Made by a program: the position numbers and the translations under genes
NCBI GenBank assembly: GCA_019308925.1
Contig: JAFDHG010000023.1
Coordinates: 1-36,712 of the forward strand
DNA length: 36,712 nt
Direction: 5' to 3'
DNA from: Deltaproteobacteria bacterium
GTDB taxonomy: Bacteria; Desulfobacterota; B13-G15; RBG-16-54-18
Notes under the pieces: model-generated
What the model was told of the DNA's origin: nothing
Seen by the model: the letters and a program-made list of their open reading frames with translations, nothing else
Databases searched by the model: none
Shown here: positions 29,592 to 36,712 of the stretch, piece after piece
How the letters are laid out: each line of letters begins with the position of its first letter
Numbering within the stretch: position 1 is the first letter of the stretch

Positions 29592-30042
29592 AAAAAGGAT
29601 AAATCAATGGTTGGATAAGGGATTGGTTAAAAGGCAGGAAAAACCTTTTAATCAGATAAGAAATCTCCTTTCTCGGGCCTTAAAGGATATAAAAACAGCC
29701 GAACAGAATCTGCCTATCGATGAAGAGGCCACCTACACTTTTGCATATTTAGCTATGCTCCGAACAGGAAGGGCCATTATGTTCCTCTCTGGATATCGCC
29801 CAGACGACGGGGAACAGCATAAAACCACGGTGGAGTTTGCCAGCCTGGTGTTAGGAGAGAAATTTCGTACCCTAACTCGTAGATTCGACCAGATGAGGAG
29901 AAGGCGAAATCTCTTTACCTATGACCCAATGGACAATTTGACGGAAAAGGAAGCTCTGGAGGCCTTAAAGACAGCTAAACGATTTGTACATGAGGTTGTT
30001 CAATGGATAAAGGAAAAAGACCCGCAATTGGAATTATTCTAA
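29581..30042 (+). CDS. HEPN-domain protein (toxin-like partner)
   Basis: A 153-residue helical protein of the HEPN superfamily: paired helices FNQIRNLLSRALKDIKTAEQ and TYTFAYLAMLRTGRAIMFLSGYRP, then TTVEFASLVLG and RFDQMRRRRNLFTYDP. HEPN toxins are RNases using an R-x4-6-H motif; here the region has Arg106-Arg109, Asn110 and Tyr114 but no clear His, so the RNN-Y variant or loss of RNase activity are both possible. Its start overlaps the nucleotidyltransferase gene, the normal layout of a MNT-HEPN module. It ends 17 bases before a long hairpin. Confidence 0.8.
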   Translation: MIYEKRINQWLDKGLVKRQEKPFNQIRNLLSRALKDIKTAEQNLPIDEEATYTFAYLAMLRTGRAIMFLSGYRPDDGEQHKTTVEFASLVLGEKFRTLTRRFDQMRRRRNLFTYDPMDNLTEKEALEALKTAKRFVHEVVQWIKEKDPQLELF

Positions 30043-30059
30043 TGAGCAAAACAGAGGGT

Positions 30060-30100
30060 AGGTGAAGAGGAGACGGGATGTTCTCGTCCTCATTTCACCT
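30060..30100 (+). terminator. Long imperfect hairpin after the HEPN gene
   Basis: AGGTGAA (30060-30066) pairs with TTCACCT (30094-30100). Inside, GAG/CTC and GACGGGA (30072-30078)/TCTCGTC (30082-30088, one G-T pair) close a TGT loop. The total is about 17 paired positions. No U-run follows, so it is not a classical intrinsic terminator, but it may end or stabilise the toxin-antitoxin-like transcript and marks the right side of the inserted segment. Confidence 0.45.
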
Positions 30101-30123
30101 CACGAAGAAGCTTTTTCAAACCG

Positions 30124-30754
30124 ATGACTTCCCTTTCAGGGTTGACACCCATTAGAGCGCTTGCCCTAGAGAAGGTCGCTGAGGCCTTGGAGGGGAGATA
30201 CGGGGTCCCGTACAAAGATTCTCCCTCTGACCCCTTGGAGGTATTGATATCCACCATACTTTCACAAAACACCAATGGTCAAAACCGAGATCTGCAAGGT
30301 AGGGGGGCTGGCCCAGCAGAAGGCAGGCAGGATAAGGGAGATCCTCTGTTGGGTGCGGGAAAGATGGGGTAAAGTGACTCTCTCCCCTATCTGTGAGATG
30401 GGGACGGAAGAGGCCATGGGGGTCCTCCTAGGTTTGAGGGGGGTAGGTCTTAAGACTGCCAGCTGTGTATTGGCCTTTGGTTGTGGGAGGGAGGTCTTCC
30501 CGGTGGACACCCATATCCTGAGAATCACCAAGCGGTTAGGACTGGTTCCCGCCAAGGTGACGGCAGAGAGGGCCCATGGACTCCTGGCCCCTTTAATCCC
30601 CACTGGGAAGGCCATCTCCCTGCACCTCAATCTCATCAGATATGGGAGGCAGATCTGTCGGGCTCGCCAGCCGATATGTGGTCTATGTCTCTTTCCTGAA
30701 CTTTGTACCCTACCTTTGGAGCAGAGAGGTGAAAGAGGACTGGTTCGAAGATAA
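30124..30754 (+). pseudogene. nth: Endonuclease III (nth) gene with internal deletion and frameshift
   Basis: The frame from ATG 30124 encodes the N-terminal nth residues to NGQNRDL and then goes out of frame. The rest is in another frame from about 30296: VGGLAQQKAGRI, the helix-hairpin-helix LLGLRGVGLKTASCVLAF with the catalytic Lys, FPVDTHILRIT with the catalytic Asp, and the 4Fe-4S loop C-x6-C-x2-C-x5-C (CRARQPICGLCLFPELC). About 25-30 residues expected between the two parts are missing. The active-site half survives, but a full base-excision glycosylase cannot be made. Part of the mfd start region overlaps its 3' end. Confidence 0.85.
30154..30295 (+). repeat. 142-bp direct repeat, right copy
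   Basis: Second copy of 28517-28658 with two adjacent mismatches. Here the repeat leads into the remainder of nth after an internal deletion. Together with the left copy it brackets the inserted segment. Confidence 0.95.
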
Positions 30755-33700
30755 GGGAAGTCCCTATGGGATCGAGGAGCTCCTGCACCTGACGAAAAGG
30801 GCTTGGGAGAGGGGAGGAGAGCTTCATGTCTCAGGATTGAAGGGAGGGACAAAGGGTTTCTTCATCAGCCTCCTGCGCAGGGAACTCTCCCCCCTGTTTG
30901 TCATAACCCCTGATCAAGATGGGGCTGAGGCCTTATGGGAGGATATCCTCTTCTTTACTCCCCCTGAGGAGGAGGAAGGTGTCCTCCTTTTTCCCTTCGA
31001 TGGTATCCCTTACGGGGACCTCCTTCCCCCCTGGGGTCTTTGTGCCCAAAGGATGAAGGTACTGCGGATGCTCGGTGGGGGGAGGGCCTCCTTGGTCGTT
31101 GCCCCCATCCAAGGGCTCCTGGGCAAGGTAATCCCCAAGGATGCCCTTTTTTCATCCCTGATAAGGATCGAGGTAGGGCAAGACAGGGACAGGGAAACCC
31201 TGGCAAAGGAACTCATATCCCTGGGCTACACTCGGGTGGAGATGGTGGAGGAGAGGGGGGAGATGAGTCTGCGCGGAGGGATTATGGATATCTATTCCCT
31301 CGATCAGGACCTCCCCATCAGGATAGAGTTCTTCGGAGACCAGGTGGACTCCATTCGCACCTTCGATTTGGAGACGCAAAGATCGGTGCAGCGGGTTGAG
31401 GAGGCCGTCATAACACCCCTAAAGGTAGAGGGGGAAGGCACCCTGTTCGAATATCTCCCATCCCGGGCACTCGTCTTTATAGATGGTCCCTTAGAGACCT
31501 ATAAGGAGGCGGAGGAGTTCTGGGAACAGGTGCGCAGACGCGCAACGGAGGATCAGTATCTCCCTTCTCAGACGGTTATGACCATGATCACACAGAGGCC
31601 GAGGGTGGAGATAGGGGGCTGGGAGCTTGCCCCCCAGGGAGACCGAGTCCCCCCTCGGGTCACCCTACTTGCCTCCTCTAACGAGGAGCTCAAGAGGGAG
31701 GTCAGGACATCTGGTCTGAGGGTCTTGGCGCAGAAGGTCCAAGGGTGGATAAAGGGGAAGTGGGCAGTCTACATCGTCACGCAAACGCCAGGGCAGGCCA
31801 AGAGGCTGGGGGAGCTCCTGGAGGATTTAGGTCTGAGGGTGGTGTTTAGGGATTTCTTCCCCTCCCACCCCTTGAGGGATCGTGGTTCCCTGACCATCGT
31901 GGTGGGGGACTTAAAGGCTGGTCTCTGCCTCCCCTCGGAGGGGCTGGCGGTGGTGACCGAAGAGGAGATCTTCGGTCTGAAGAGGAGGGTCGGTCGAGGC
32001 AAAAGGGCGCAACCCACCCCCTTTTCCGACTTTGAGGGCCTCAGAATGGGGGATTATGTGGTCCATATCGATTATGGGATAGGGGTCTATCAAGGGTTGG
32101 TGAAACTGGAGGGGGAGGGGGTGGAGAACGATTACCTCCTGATAGAGTACGAGGGTGGAGACAGGCTCTACGTTCCGGTGGATAGGCTCAATCTGGTCCA
32201 TAAATATATTGGGACAGGAGATAGGTCACCTAAGCTCGATAAGCTGGGTGGAATCTCTTGGAAGAGGACCACAAAGAAGGTGAAACAGGCGGTCCAACAG
32301 GTGGCCAAAGAACTCCTGGATATCTATGCCGCCCGTAAGGCCTTTCAGGGGTTTGCCTTTTCCTCTCGAGATGTCTACTTTAAGGAGTTTGAGGCGGCCT
32401 TCGAGTATGAGGAGACCCCTGATCAGGGGGAGGCCATCGAGCAGGTGATGGAGGATATGGAGGAGCCCAAGCCCATGGATAGGTTGATCTGTGGGGATGT
32501 GGGTTATGGTAAGACAGAGGTGGCCATCAGGGCGGCCTTTAAGGCTGCCCTGGACAACAAACAGGTGGCCGTTTTGGTCCCTACCACCGTCCTGGCCCAG
32601 CAACACTACCTGACCTTCACCTCCAGGCTTAAGGACTACCCGGTGATAGTGGAGAGTCTGAGCAGGTTTAAAACCCCTGTCCAGCAGAGGGAGCTCCTGC
32701 AGCGACTAAGGGAGAGGAAGATCGATATCATCGTCGGAACCCACCGCCTCCTCCAAGACGATGTCTCTTTTCAGGAGCTGGGTCTGTTGATCATCGATGA
32801 AGAGCATAGATTCGGAGTCTCCCATAAAGAAAGATTAAAAGAGATGAGGAAATTGATGGATTGCCTCACCCTTACCGCCACCCCCATCCCCCGGACCCTA
32901 CAGATGTCCCTGTTGGGGATCAGAGACCTGAGCTTGATAAATACCCCTCCCCCCAATCGTCAGGCCATCCGCACCTATATCGTCAACTTCGACCAAGAGG
33001 TGATCAGGGAGGCAATCCTCAAAGAGGTCGACAGGGGTGGCCAGGTCTTCTTTGTCCACAACAGGGTGAAGGACATCGAAGGGGTGGCTTCTATGTTACG
33101 GGGACTGGTCCCCGAGGTACGTTTGGCTGTAGCACATGGGCAGATGAGGGGGAGGACCTTGGAGGAGGTGATGATGAAGTTTGTGGGAGGGGAAATAGAC
33201 CTCCTGGTCTGTACCAGTATAATTGAGTCAGGTCTAGACATCCCCGACGCCAACACCATCATCATCAATCATGCAGAACGCTTTGGATTGGCCGACCTCT
33301 ACCAGCTCCGGGGGAGGGTGGGGAGATCTGCCCAGCGGGCCTTTGCCTATTTGATCGTCCCGCCCCCTCAGCAACTCTCCCGGGAGGGCCTCAAAAGGCT
33401 CAGGGCCATTCAGGAGTTAAGCGAATTGGGTTCCGGCTTTAGACTTGCCATGAGGGATCTGGAGACCAGGGGGGCGGGTAACCTCTTGGGGCATGTCCAA
33501 TCAGGTCATATAGCTGAAGTGGGCTTTGAGTTGTACAATAGCCTCTTGGAGAAGGCCATAAGGGAGCTGAAGGGTGAGGAGGTGAAGGAGCGGGTAACAC
33601 CTGAGATCAGTTTGCCCATAGATGCCTTCATACCCGCTGAATATATTGCCGATAACAATCAGCGTCTTATCTTTTACAAAAGGCTTTCCATCCTGGAGGA

Positions 33701-34028
33701 AGAAGAAGAGATAGAGGAGATAAAGGTGGAGATGCAAGACCGCTTTGGCCATCTCCCTCCATCCCTGTTGAACCTCTTGGAGGTCATCAGATTGAAGATA
33801 TGGCTTAGTAAATTCTCCGTCCAGAGATTTGAGTTCAGGGATAACATGGCAGTGTTGAGCTTCACCCCGGGAGGGATGATCTCCCCGGAGAAGGTGGTGG
33901 ATCTCATTGAAAGAGGGGATAGTAAGTATAGGCTAACCCCGGAGATGAGGTTGATCTATACGTCCGAGGCAAAGGATTGGAGGGGGGTGTTGGAGGAGAC
34001 CAGAAATATCTTGCAAGGGTTGACGTGA
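30729..34028 (+). CDS. mfd: Transcription-repair coupling factor Mfd
   Basis: A 1099-residue Mfd, the ATP-dependent translocase that removes RNA polymerase stalled at lesions and recruits UvrA. In order: UvrB-like N-terminal region (VITPDQDGAEALWEDILFF, FPFDGIPYGDLLPP), RNA-polymerase-interaction domain about 430-500 (MGDYVVHIDYGIGVYQGL, YLLIEYEGGDRLYVPVDRL), RecG-like helicase with Walker A GDVGYGKTE (589-597), DEEH box at 690-693, TATPIPRTLQM, QLRGRVGRS, and the TRCF C-terminal domain. The start is GTG 30729, with GGAG 7 bases upstream, overlapping the decayed nth. The longer frame upstream reads through nth and is not supported. Length is slightly below the usual 1150. Confidence 0.96.
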   Translation: MKEDWFEDKGSPYGIEELLHLTKRAWERGGELHVSGLKGGTKGFFISLLRRELSPLFVITPDQDGAEALWEDILFFTPPEEEEGVLLFPFDGIPYGDLLPPWGLCAQRMKVLRMLGGGRASLVVAPIQGLLGKVIPKDALFSSLIRIEVGQDRDRETLAKELISLGYTRVEMVEERGEMSLRGGIMDIYSLDQDLPIRIEFFGDQVDSIRTFDLETQRSVQRVEEAVITPLKVEGEGTLFEYLPSRALVFIDGPLETYKEAEEFWEQVRRRATEDQYLPSQTVMTMITQRPRVEIGGWELAPQGDRVPPRVTLLASSNEELKREVRTSGLRVLAQKVQGWIKGKWAVYIVTQTPGQAKRLGELLEDLGLRVVFRDFFPSHPLRDRGSLTIVVGDLKAGLCLPSEGLAVVTEEEIFGLKRRVGRGKRAQPTPFSDFEGLRMGDYVVHIDYGIGVYQGLVKLEGEGVENDYLLIEYEGGDRLYVPVDRLNLVHKYIGTGDRSPKLDKLGGISWKRTTKKVKQAVQQVAKELLDIYAARKAFQGFAFSSRDVYFKEFEAAFEYEETPDQGEAIEQVMEDMEEPKPMDRLICGDVGYGKTEVAIRAAFKAALDNKQVAVLVPTTVLAQQHYLTFTSRLKDYPVIVESLSRFKTPVQQRELLQRLRERKIDIIVGTHRLLQDDVSFQELGLLIIDEEHRFGVSHKERLKEMRKLMDCLTLTATPIPRTLQMSLLGIRDLSLINTPPPNRQAIRTYIVNFDQEVIREAILKEVDRGGQVFFVHNRVKDIEGVASMLRGLVPEVRLAVAHGQMRGRTLEEVMMKFVGGEIDLLVCTSIIESGLDIPDANTIIINHAERFGLADLYQLRGRVGRSAQRAFAYLIVPPPQQLSREGLKRLRAIQELSELGSGFRLAMRDLETRGAGNLLGHVQSGHIAEVGFELYNSLLEKAIRELKGEEVKERVTPEISLPIDAFIPAEYIADNNQRLIFYKRLSILEEEEEIEEIKVEMQDRFGHLPPSLLNLLEVIRLKIWLSKFSVQRFEFRDNMAVLSFTPGGMISPEKVVDLIERGDSKYRLTPEMRLIYTSEAKDWRGVLEETRNILQGLT

Positions 34029-34061
34029 TATGGTAGCTTTTTAAAAAAGAAAGGGCATAAG

Positions 34062-34928
34062 ATGGCAATAAAAGGGAAATTTTGGGGGATGGTGTTGCTT
34101 CTTTTTTTATTTCTTTCCACCTTCGCCTGTGACAAGGCTGAATCCCCTAAAGGGAAGGAGTTGGCCAAGGTAAACGATAGGGAGATCACCCTTGAGGAGT
34201 TTAACCAAGAGATGGAACATCTCCCGACTTATCTAAAACCAATGATGGTCTCAGCAGAGGCGAGGAAGGAGTTTTTGCAAAACCTCATAGACCGGGAACT
34301 CCTCTTGCAGGAGGCGAAGAAGAGGGGTTTGGACAGGGATAAGCAAATACTGGCCAAGCTGGAGAGGTTTAAACAGGGGTTGGTCATCGAGGCCCTTCTA
34401 GGAGAACTCTTTAAAGGGAAGGATGAGGTCAGCGACGAAGAGGTGGAGGCTTACTATCGGGAGAACAAGGAGAAGTTCTTGGTGGGGGAAAGGATAAGGG
34501 TGAGGCATATCTTGGTGAAGACCCTGCCGGAGGCCAAGGAGATCAAGAGGAGACTGAGTCAAGGGGAGGACTTTATCAGATTGGTGAAGAGATATTCCAT
34601 CAGCCCCAGCAGGGATAAGGGTGGGGATCTAGGCTATATCGAGAGGGGAAAGACAGGCAAGGAGTTTGAGCGAGCTGCCTTCTCCTTGAAGAGGCCGGGG
34701 GAGATAAGCGAGATTGTCAAAGCGAGCTTTGGCTATCACGTTATCCGCCTTGAAGACAGGAAGAAACCCCATCAGCGGACATTTTCCGAGGTAAAAGAGG
34801 AGATCAAGGGCCTTCTCCAGGAAAAGAAGAGGGAGAAAATCCTCACGGCATATCTGAAAGAGTTGCGGAAGGGATCTAAGATCGTCGTTAATGAGGAGTT
34901 GTTGGCCGTGGAGGAAGGGGGTAAATGA
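34062..34928 (+). CDS. Parvulin-type peptidyl-prolyl isomerase lipoprotein 1
   Basis: A 288-residue lipoprotein: signal sequence with lipobox STFAC (Cys23), an N-terminal SurA/PrsA-like chaperone helix region (VNDREITLEEFNQEM, LIDRELLLQEAKKRGL) and one PpiC domain (about 143-235; RVRHILVK, DFIRLVKRYSISPSRDKGGDLGYI, FGYHVIRLEDRK). It should sit on a periplasm-facing membrane leaflet and help fold outer-membrane or secreted proteins. The stop overlaps the start of the next parvulin gene (ATGA). It follows mfd by 33 bases; the ribosome site is weak. Confidence 0.93.
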   Translation: MAIKGKFWGMVLLLFLFLSTFACDKAESPKGKELAKVNDREITLEEFNQEMEHLPTYLKPMMVSAEARKEFLQNLIDRELLLQEAKKRGLDRDKQILAKLERFKQGLVIEALLGELFKGKDEVSDEEVEAYYRENKEKFLVGERIRVRHILVKTLPEAKEIKRRLSQGEDFIRLVKRYSISPSRDKGGDLGYIERGKTGKEFERAAFSLKRPGEISEIVKASFGYHVIRLEDRKKPHQRTFSEVKEEIKGLLQEKKREKILTAYLKELRKGSKIVVNEELLAVEEGGK

Positions 34929-35893
34929 GACATTTCTTAAGGCCCTTTATCCTAATCCTCATGGTCTGGGCCGTGGTGACCTCATGTCAGAGTAATCTAC
35001 CCTCACAGGTGGTGGCAGAGGTCGATGGTGACCCTATTACTGCCGCGGAGTTCACCGAGGAACTCTCTCCTTTGGTCGAGGGCTACCACATTCCTCTTTC
35101 CTTACAAGAGCAGGAGGCCTTAGAAAGACTGAAGGAAGCCCTCCTGGGTCAGATTATCGAGAAGAGGCTTATCATCCACGAGGCCCGAAAAATGGGGATA
35201 ACGGTGAACGATGAGGAGCTGGAGGAGGCCTTTACCACCATAAAAGGAGGTTATCCTGAAGGGGGATTTGAGGAGGTTGTAAAAAAGGGGGGGATCCCCC
35301 TCCCCCAATGGAAAGAAAGGCTGCGTCAAAGGCTCCTGATCGAGAAGGTCATCAACCGGGTTTCCCAGGTTACCTCCCCCATCGATGAACCCACTCTGAG
35401 GGAGTATTATGAGGAGCATAGAGTGGAGTTTGTGGTGCCCGAACAGGTGAGGGTGCGGCAAATCGTGGTCCGTAATATCAAGGATGCAAAGATAGTCCTG
35501 AGGAGGCTCAAGAGGGGAAAGCCCTTTGAGGAGCTGGCGCGTAGATATTCCAGCGGGCCGGAGGCTGAAGAAGGGGGTGACCTGGGATTTTTCGGTCGGG
35601 GGGAGATGCCGGAGGAGCTTGATGTGGTCTTTTCTCTGAAGGTGGGGGAGATAAGCTCCATCGTGCAGAGCCCCTATGGCTATCATATCTTTCAGCTGGT
35701 GGCCAAGCAGGAACAAGCTAAATTGGGCTTTGAGGAGGTGAAGGAGGAGGTCAGGGAGAGGATCTTGCGGGAAAGGGAGGAGGGGGCCTTCCAAGATTGG
35801 TTGGCAGGGGTTAAGGAAAAGGCACGGATCAGGATAAACCAAAAGGCCTTAGAGGAGATAAGGCCTCCTACCCCTAAAAGGGGGGGAGAATAA
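34925..35893 (+). CDS. Parvulin-type peptidyl-prolyl isomerase lipoprotein 2
   Basis: A 322-residue paralogue with the same architecture: lipobox VVTSC (Cys21), chaperone helices (VDGDPITAAEFTEEL, LLGQIIEKRLIIHEARKMGI) and a single PpiC domain (about 175-265; VRVRQIVVRN, FEELARRYSSGPEAEEGGDLGFFGRGEMP, SPYGYHIFQLVAK). It is co-translated with parvulin 1 and only about 14 bases separate it from the third. Divergence from its neighbour is large, so the duplication is old and the clients may differ. Confidence 0.93.
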   Translation: MRHFLRPFILILMVWAVVTSCQSNLPSQVVAEVDGDPITAAEFTEELSPLVEGYHIPLSLQEQEALERLKEALLGQIIEKRLIIHEARKMGITVNDEELEEAFTTIKGGYPEGGFEEVVKKGGIPLPQWKERLRQRLLIEKVINRVSQVTSPIDEPTLREYYEEHRVEFVVPEQVRVRQIVVRNIKDAKIVLRRLKRGKPFEELARRYSSGPEAEEGGDLGFFGRGEMPEELDVVFSLKVGEISSIVQSPYGYHIFQLVAKQEQAKLGFEEVKEEVRERILREREEGAFQDWLAGVKEKARIRINQKALEEIRPPTPKRGGE

Positions 35894-35907
35894 AGGGGTA
35901 TCGGTTA

Positions 35908-36712
35908 ATGGAGAAAAGGGTTTTCTGTTTATTGTTCGTCTTTTTTTTGTTGATGCCTTTCCCCTCCGCAGGGAAGGTGTTGGATCGGGTAGTAGGGGTA
36001 GTGGACGGGGAGGTGATCACCCTTTCTGATCTCGAAGAGGCCATGGGGAGATATGGGAAGGCCACCCTCGGCAGTGAGAAAAACCCCTTGGAGAGGGAGA
36101 TAAGGCTGTCCCAGGTCCGCAAGGAGGTCCTGGAGATGCTGATCGAGGAGAAGCTCTTGCAGAAGGTGGCCCTCAGGTTTGGCATCAAGGTCAAGGATGA
36201 AGAGGTGGAGAAGACCATCGAGAGGATGAAGAGAGAGGGGAAGATAACCGATGCCCAAATGGAGACGGAACTCACCTCCCAAGGGTTCACCTTGGAGGGG
36301 TACCGCCATTTTCTCAAGGCGCAGATAAGAAAGGCCAGGATAATACAGAACTTCATCAAACCCAAGATATCCATGGATGAGGGGAAGATAAGGGAATATT
36401 ATCGACATCATGTAAAGAGATATCAACGTCCCCCCCAAATAAGGGTGAGGCATATATTGATCAAGGTACCACCTGATGCCAGCCCCGAAGGGTTGGAGAT
36501 GGCCAAAGAGAAGATGAAAAGGGTGTTGCAGAGGTTGCGGGAAGGGGCGGAATTTGAGGAAGTGGCCATCCTCTATTCGGAGGATCCATCAGCCCGCTCA
36601 GGAGGTGACCTCGGCTTTTTTAAAAAGGGGGAGATGGTCCCTGCGCTCGAAGAGGTGGTCTTCAAGATGGAAACAGGAGAGGTGAGTGGGGTCATAAGGT
36701 CTTCCCAGGGGC
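35908..36712 (+). CDS. SurA-like parvulin chaperone 3 (partial at window end)
   Basis: ATG 35908 opens a frame that runs beyond the window; 268 codons are visible. The signal peptide (MEKRVFCLLFVFFLLMPFPSA) has no lipobox, so the protein is probably soluble and periplasmic. DRVVGVVDGEVITLSDLEEAM and LEMLIEEKLLQKVALRFGI are typical of SurA N-terminal domains, and a PpiC domain begins near residue 170 (IRVRHILIKVP, EFEEVAILYSEDPSARSGGDLGFFKKGEMVP). SurA escorts outer-membrane proteins to the BAM complex. As the only non-lipidated one of three, it is the best SurA candidate, but a second PpiC domain cannot be judged. Confidence 0.9.
   Translation, partial: MEKRVFCLLFVFFLLMPFPSAGKVLDRVVGVVDGEVITLSDLEEAMGRYGKATLGSEKNPLEREIRLSQVRKEVLEMLIEEKLLQKVALRFGIKVKDEEVEKTIERMKREGKITDAQMETELTSQGFTLEGYRHFLKAQIRKARIIQNFIKPKISMDEGKIREYYRHHVKRYQRPPQIRVRHILIKVPPDASPEGLEMAKEKMKRVLQRLREGAEFEEVAILYSEDPSARSGGDLGFFKKGEMVPALEEVVFKMETGEVSGVIRSSQG

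Noticed and set aside
30642-30728. Longer N-terminus for Mfd
   Set aside because: The extra 29 codons lie inside the nth coding sequence, including its Cys cluster; GTG 30729 with a GGAG site is the better start.

Overview
The window looks like part of the chromosome of a Gram-negative, probably anaerobic bacterium, most likely Desulfobacterota (Deltaproteobacteria-like); this is inferred from gene content, not from a marker gene. Outer-envelope genes (an LpxL-type acyltransferase, RlpA, SurA/PpiC chaperones), an oxygen-sensitive acyl-CoA dehydratase activase, IspG and two radical SAM proteins support this. Genes are densely packed with ATGA overlaps, and Arg codons are strongly biased to AGG/AGA. 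No tRNA, rRNA, CRISPR array or intact transposase is visible.

Layout. 1-1120: end of a sensor kinase, a decayed patatin-like gene and a small inverted-repeat-bounded segment. 1139-2853: zinc-ribbon protein, GNAT acetyltransferase, FAH-family hydrolase. 2900-8156: the most unusual region. It is an SsuABC/TauABC-type importer operon whose permease is fused in frame to the C-terminus of an acyl-CoA ligase. The operon lies in a tandem duplication whose two copies have decayed in complementary ways. The left copy lost most of its padR but keeps the ligase-permease, binding protein and ATPase. The right copy keeps padR but lost nearly all transport genes, leaving a 40-codon chimeric remnant. I infer that an organic acid is imported and converted to its CoA thioester by one complex, under PadR control.

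8117-10541: lauroyl-type acyltransferase and a B12-binding-type radical SAM protein. 10590-17079: one tight run of seven genes, TPM protein, nucleotidyltransferase-fold protein, LemA, then a sugar-1-P nucleotidyltransferase, an AmgK-like kinase, an LD-carboxypeptidase and Mpl. The last four together resemble a peptidoglycan recycling pathway. 17043-17412: about ten consecutive small hairpins plus a longer inverted repeat. 17453-20504: CCA-adding-type enzyme, coaD, ispG. 20501-25437: CDP-alcohol phosphatidyltransferase (convergent with ispG) and a 1400-residue acyl-CoA dehydratase activase with its own promoter.

25441-28191 (minus strand): RlpA lipoprotein, Elp3-like radical SAM protein, RNase III and a small exported protein. 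28300-30754: an endonuclease III gene broken by an insertion. A 142-bp direct repeat of its 5' part flanks a segment with a decayed DNA methyltransferase C-terminus and an intact wHTH-nucleotidyltransferase/HEPN toxin-antitoxin-like pair with a palindromic operator. 30729-36712: mfd followed by three successive parvulin-type chaperones, the last cut by the window end.
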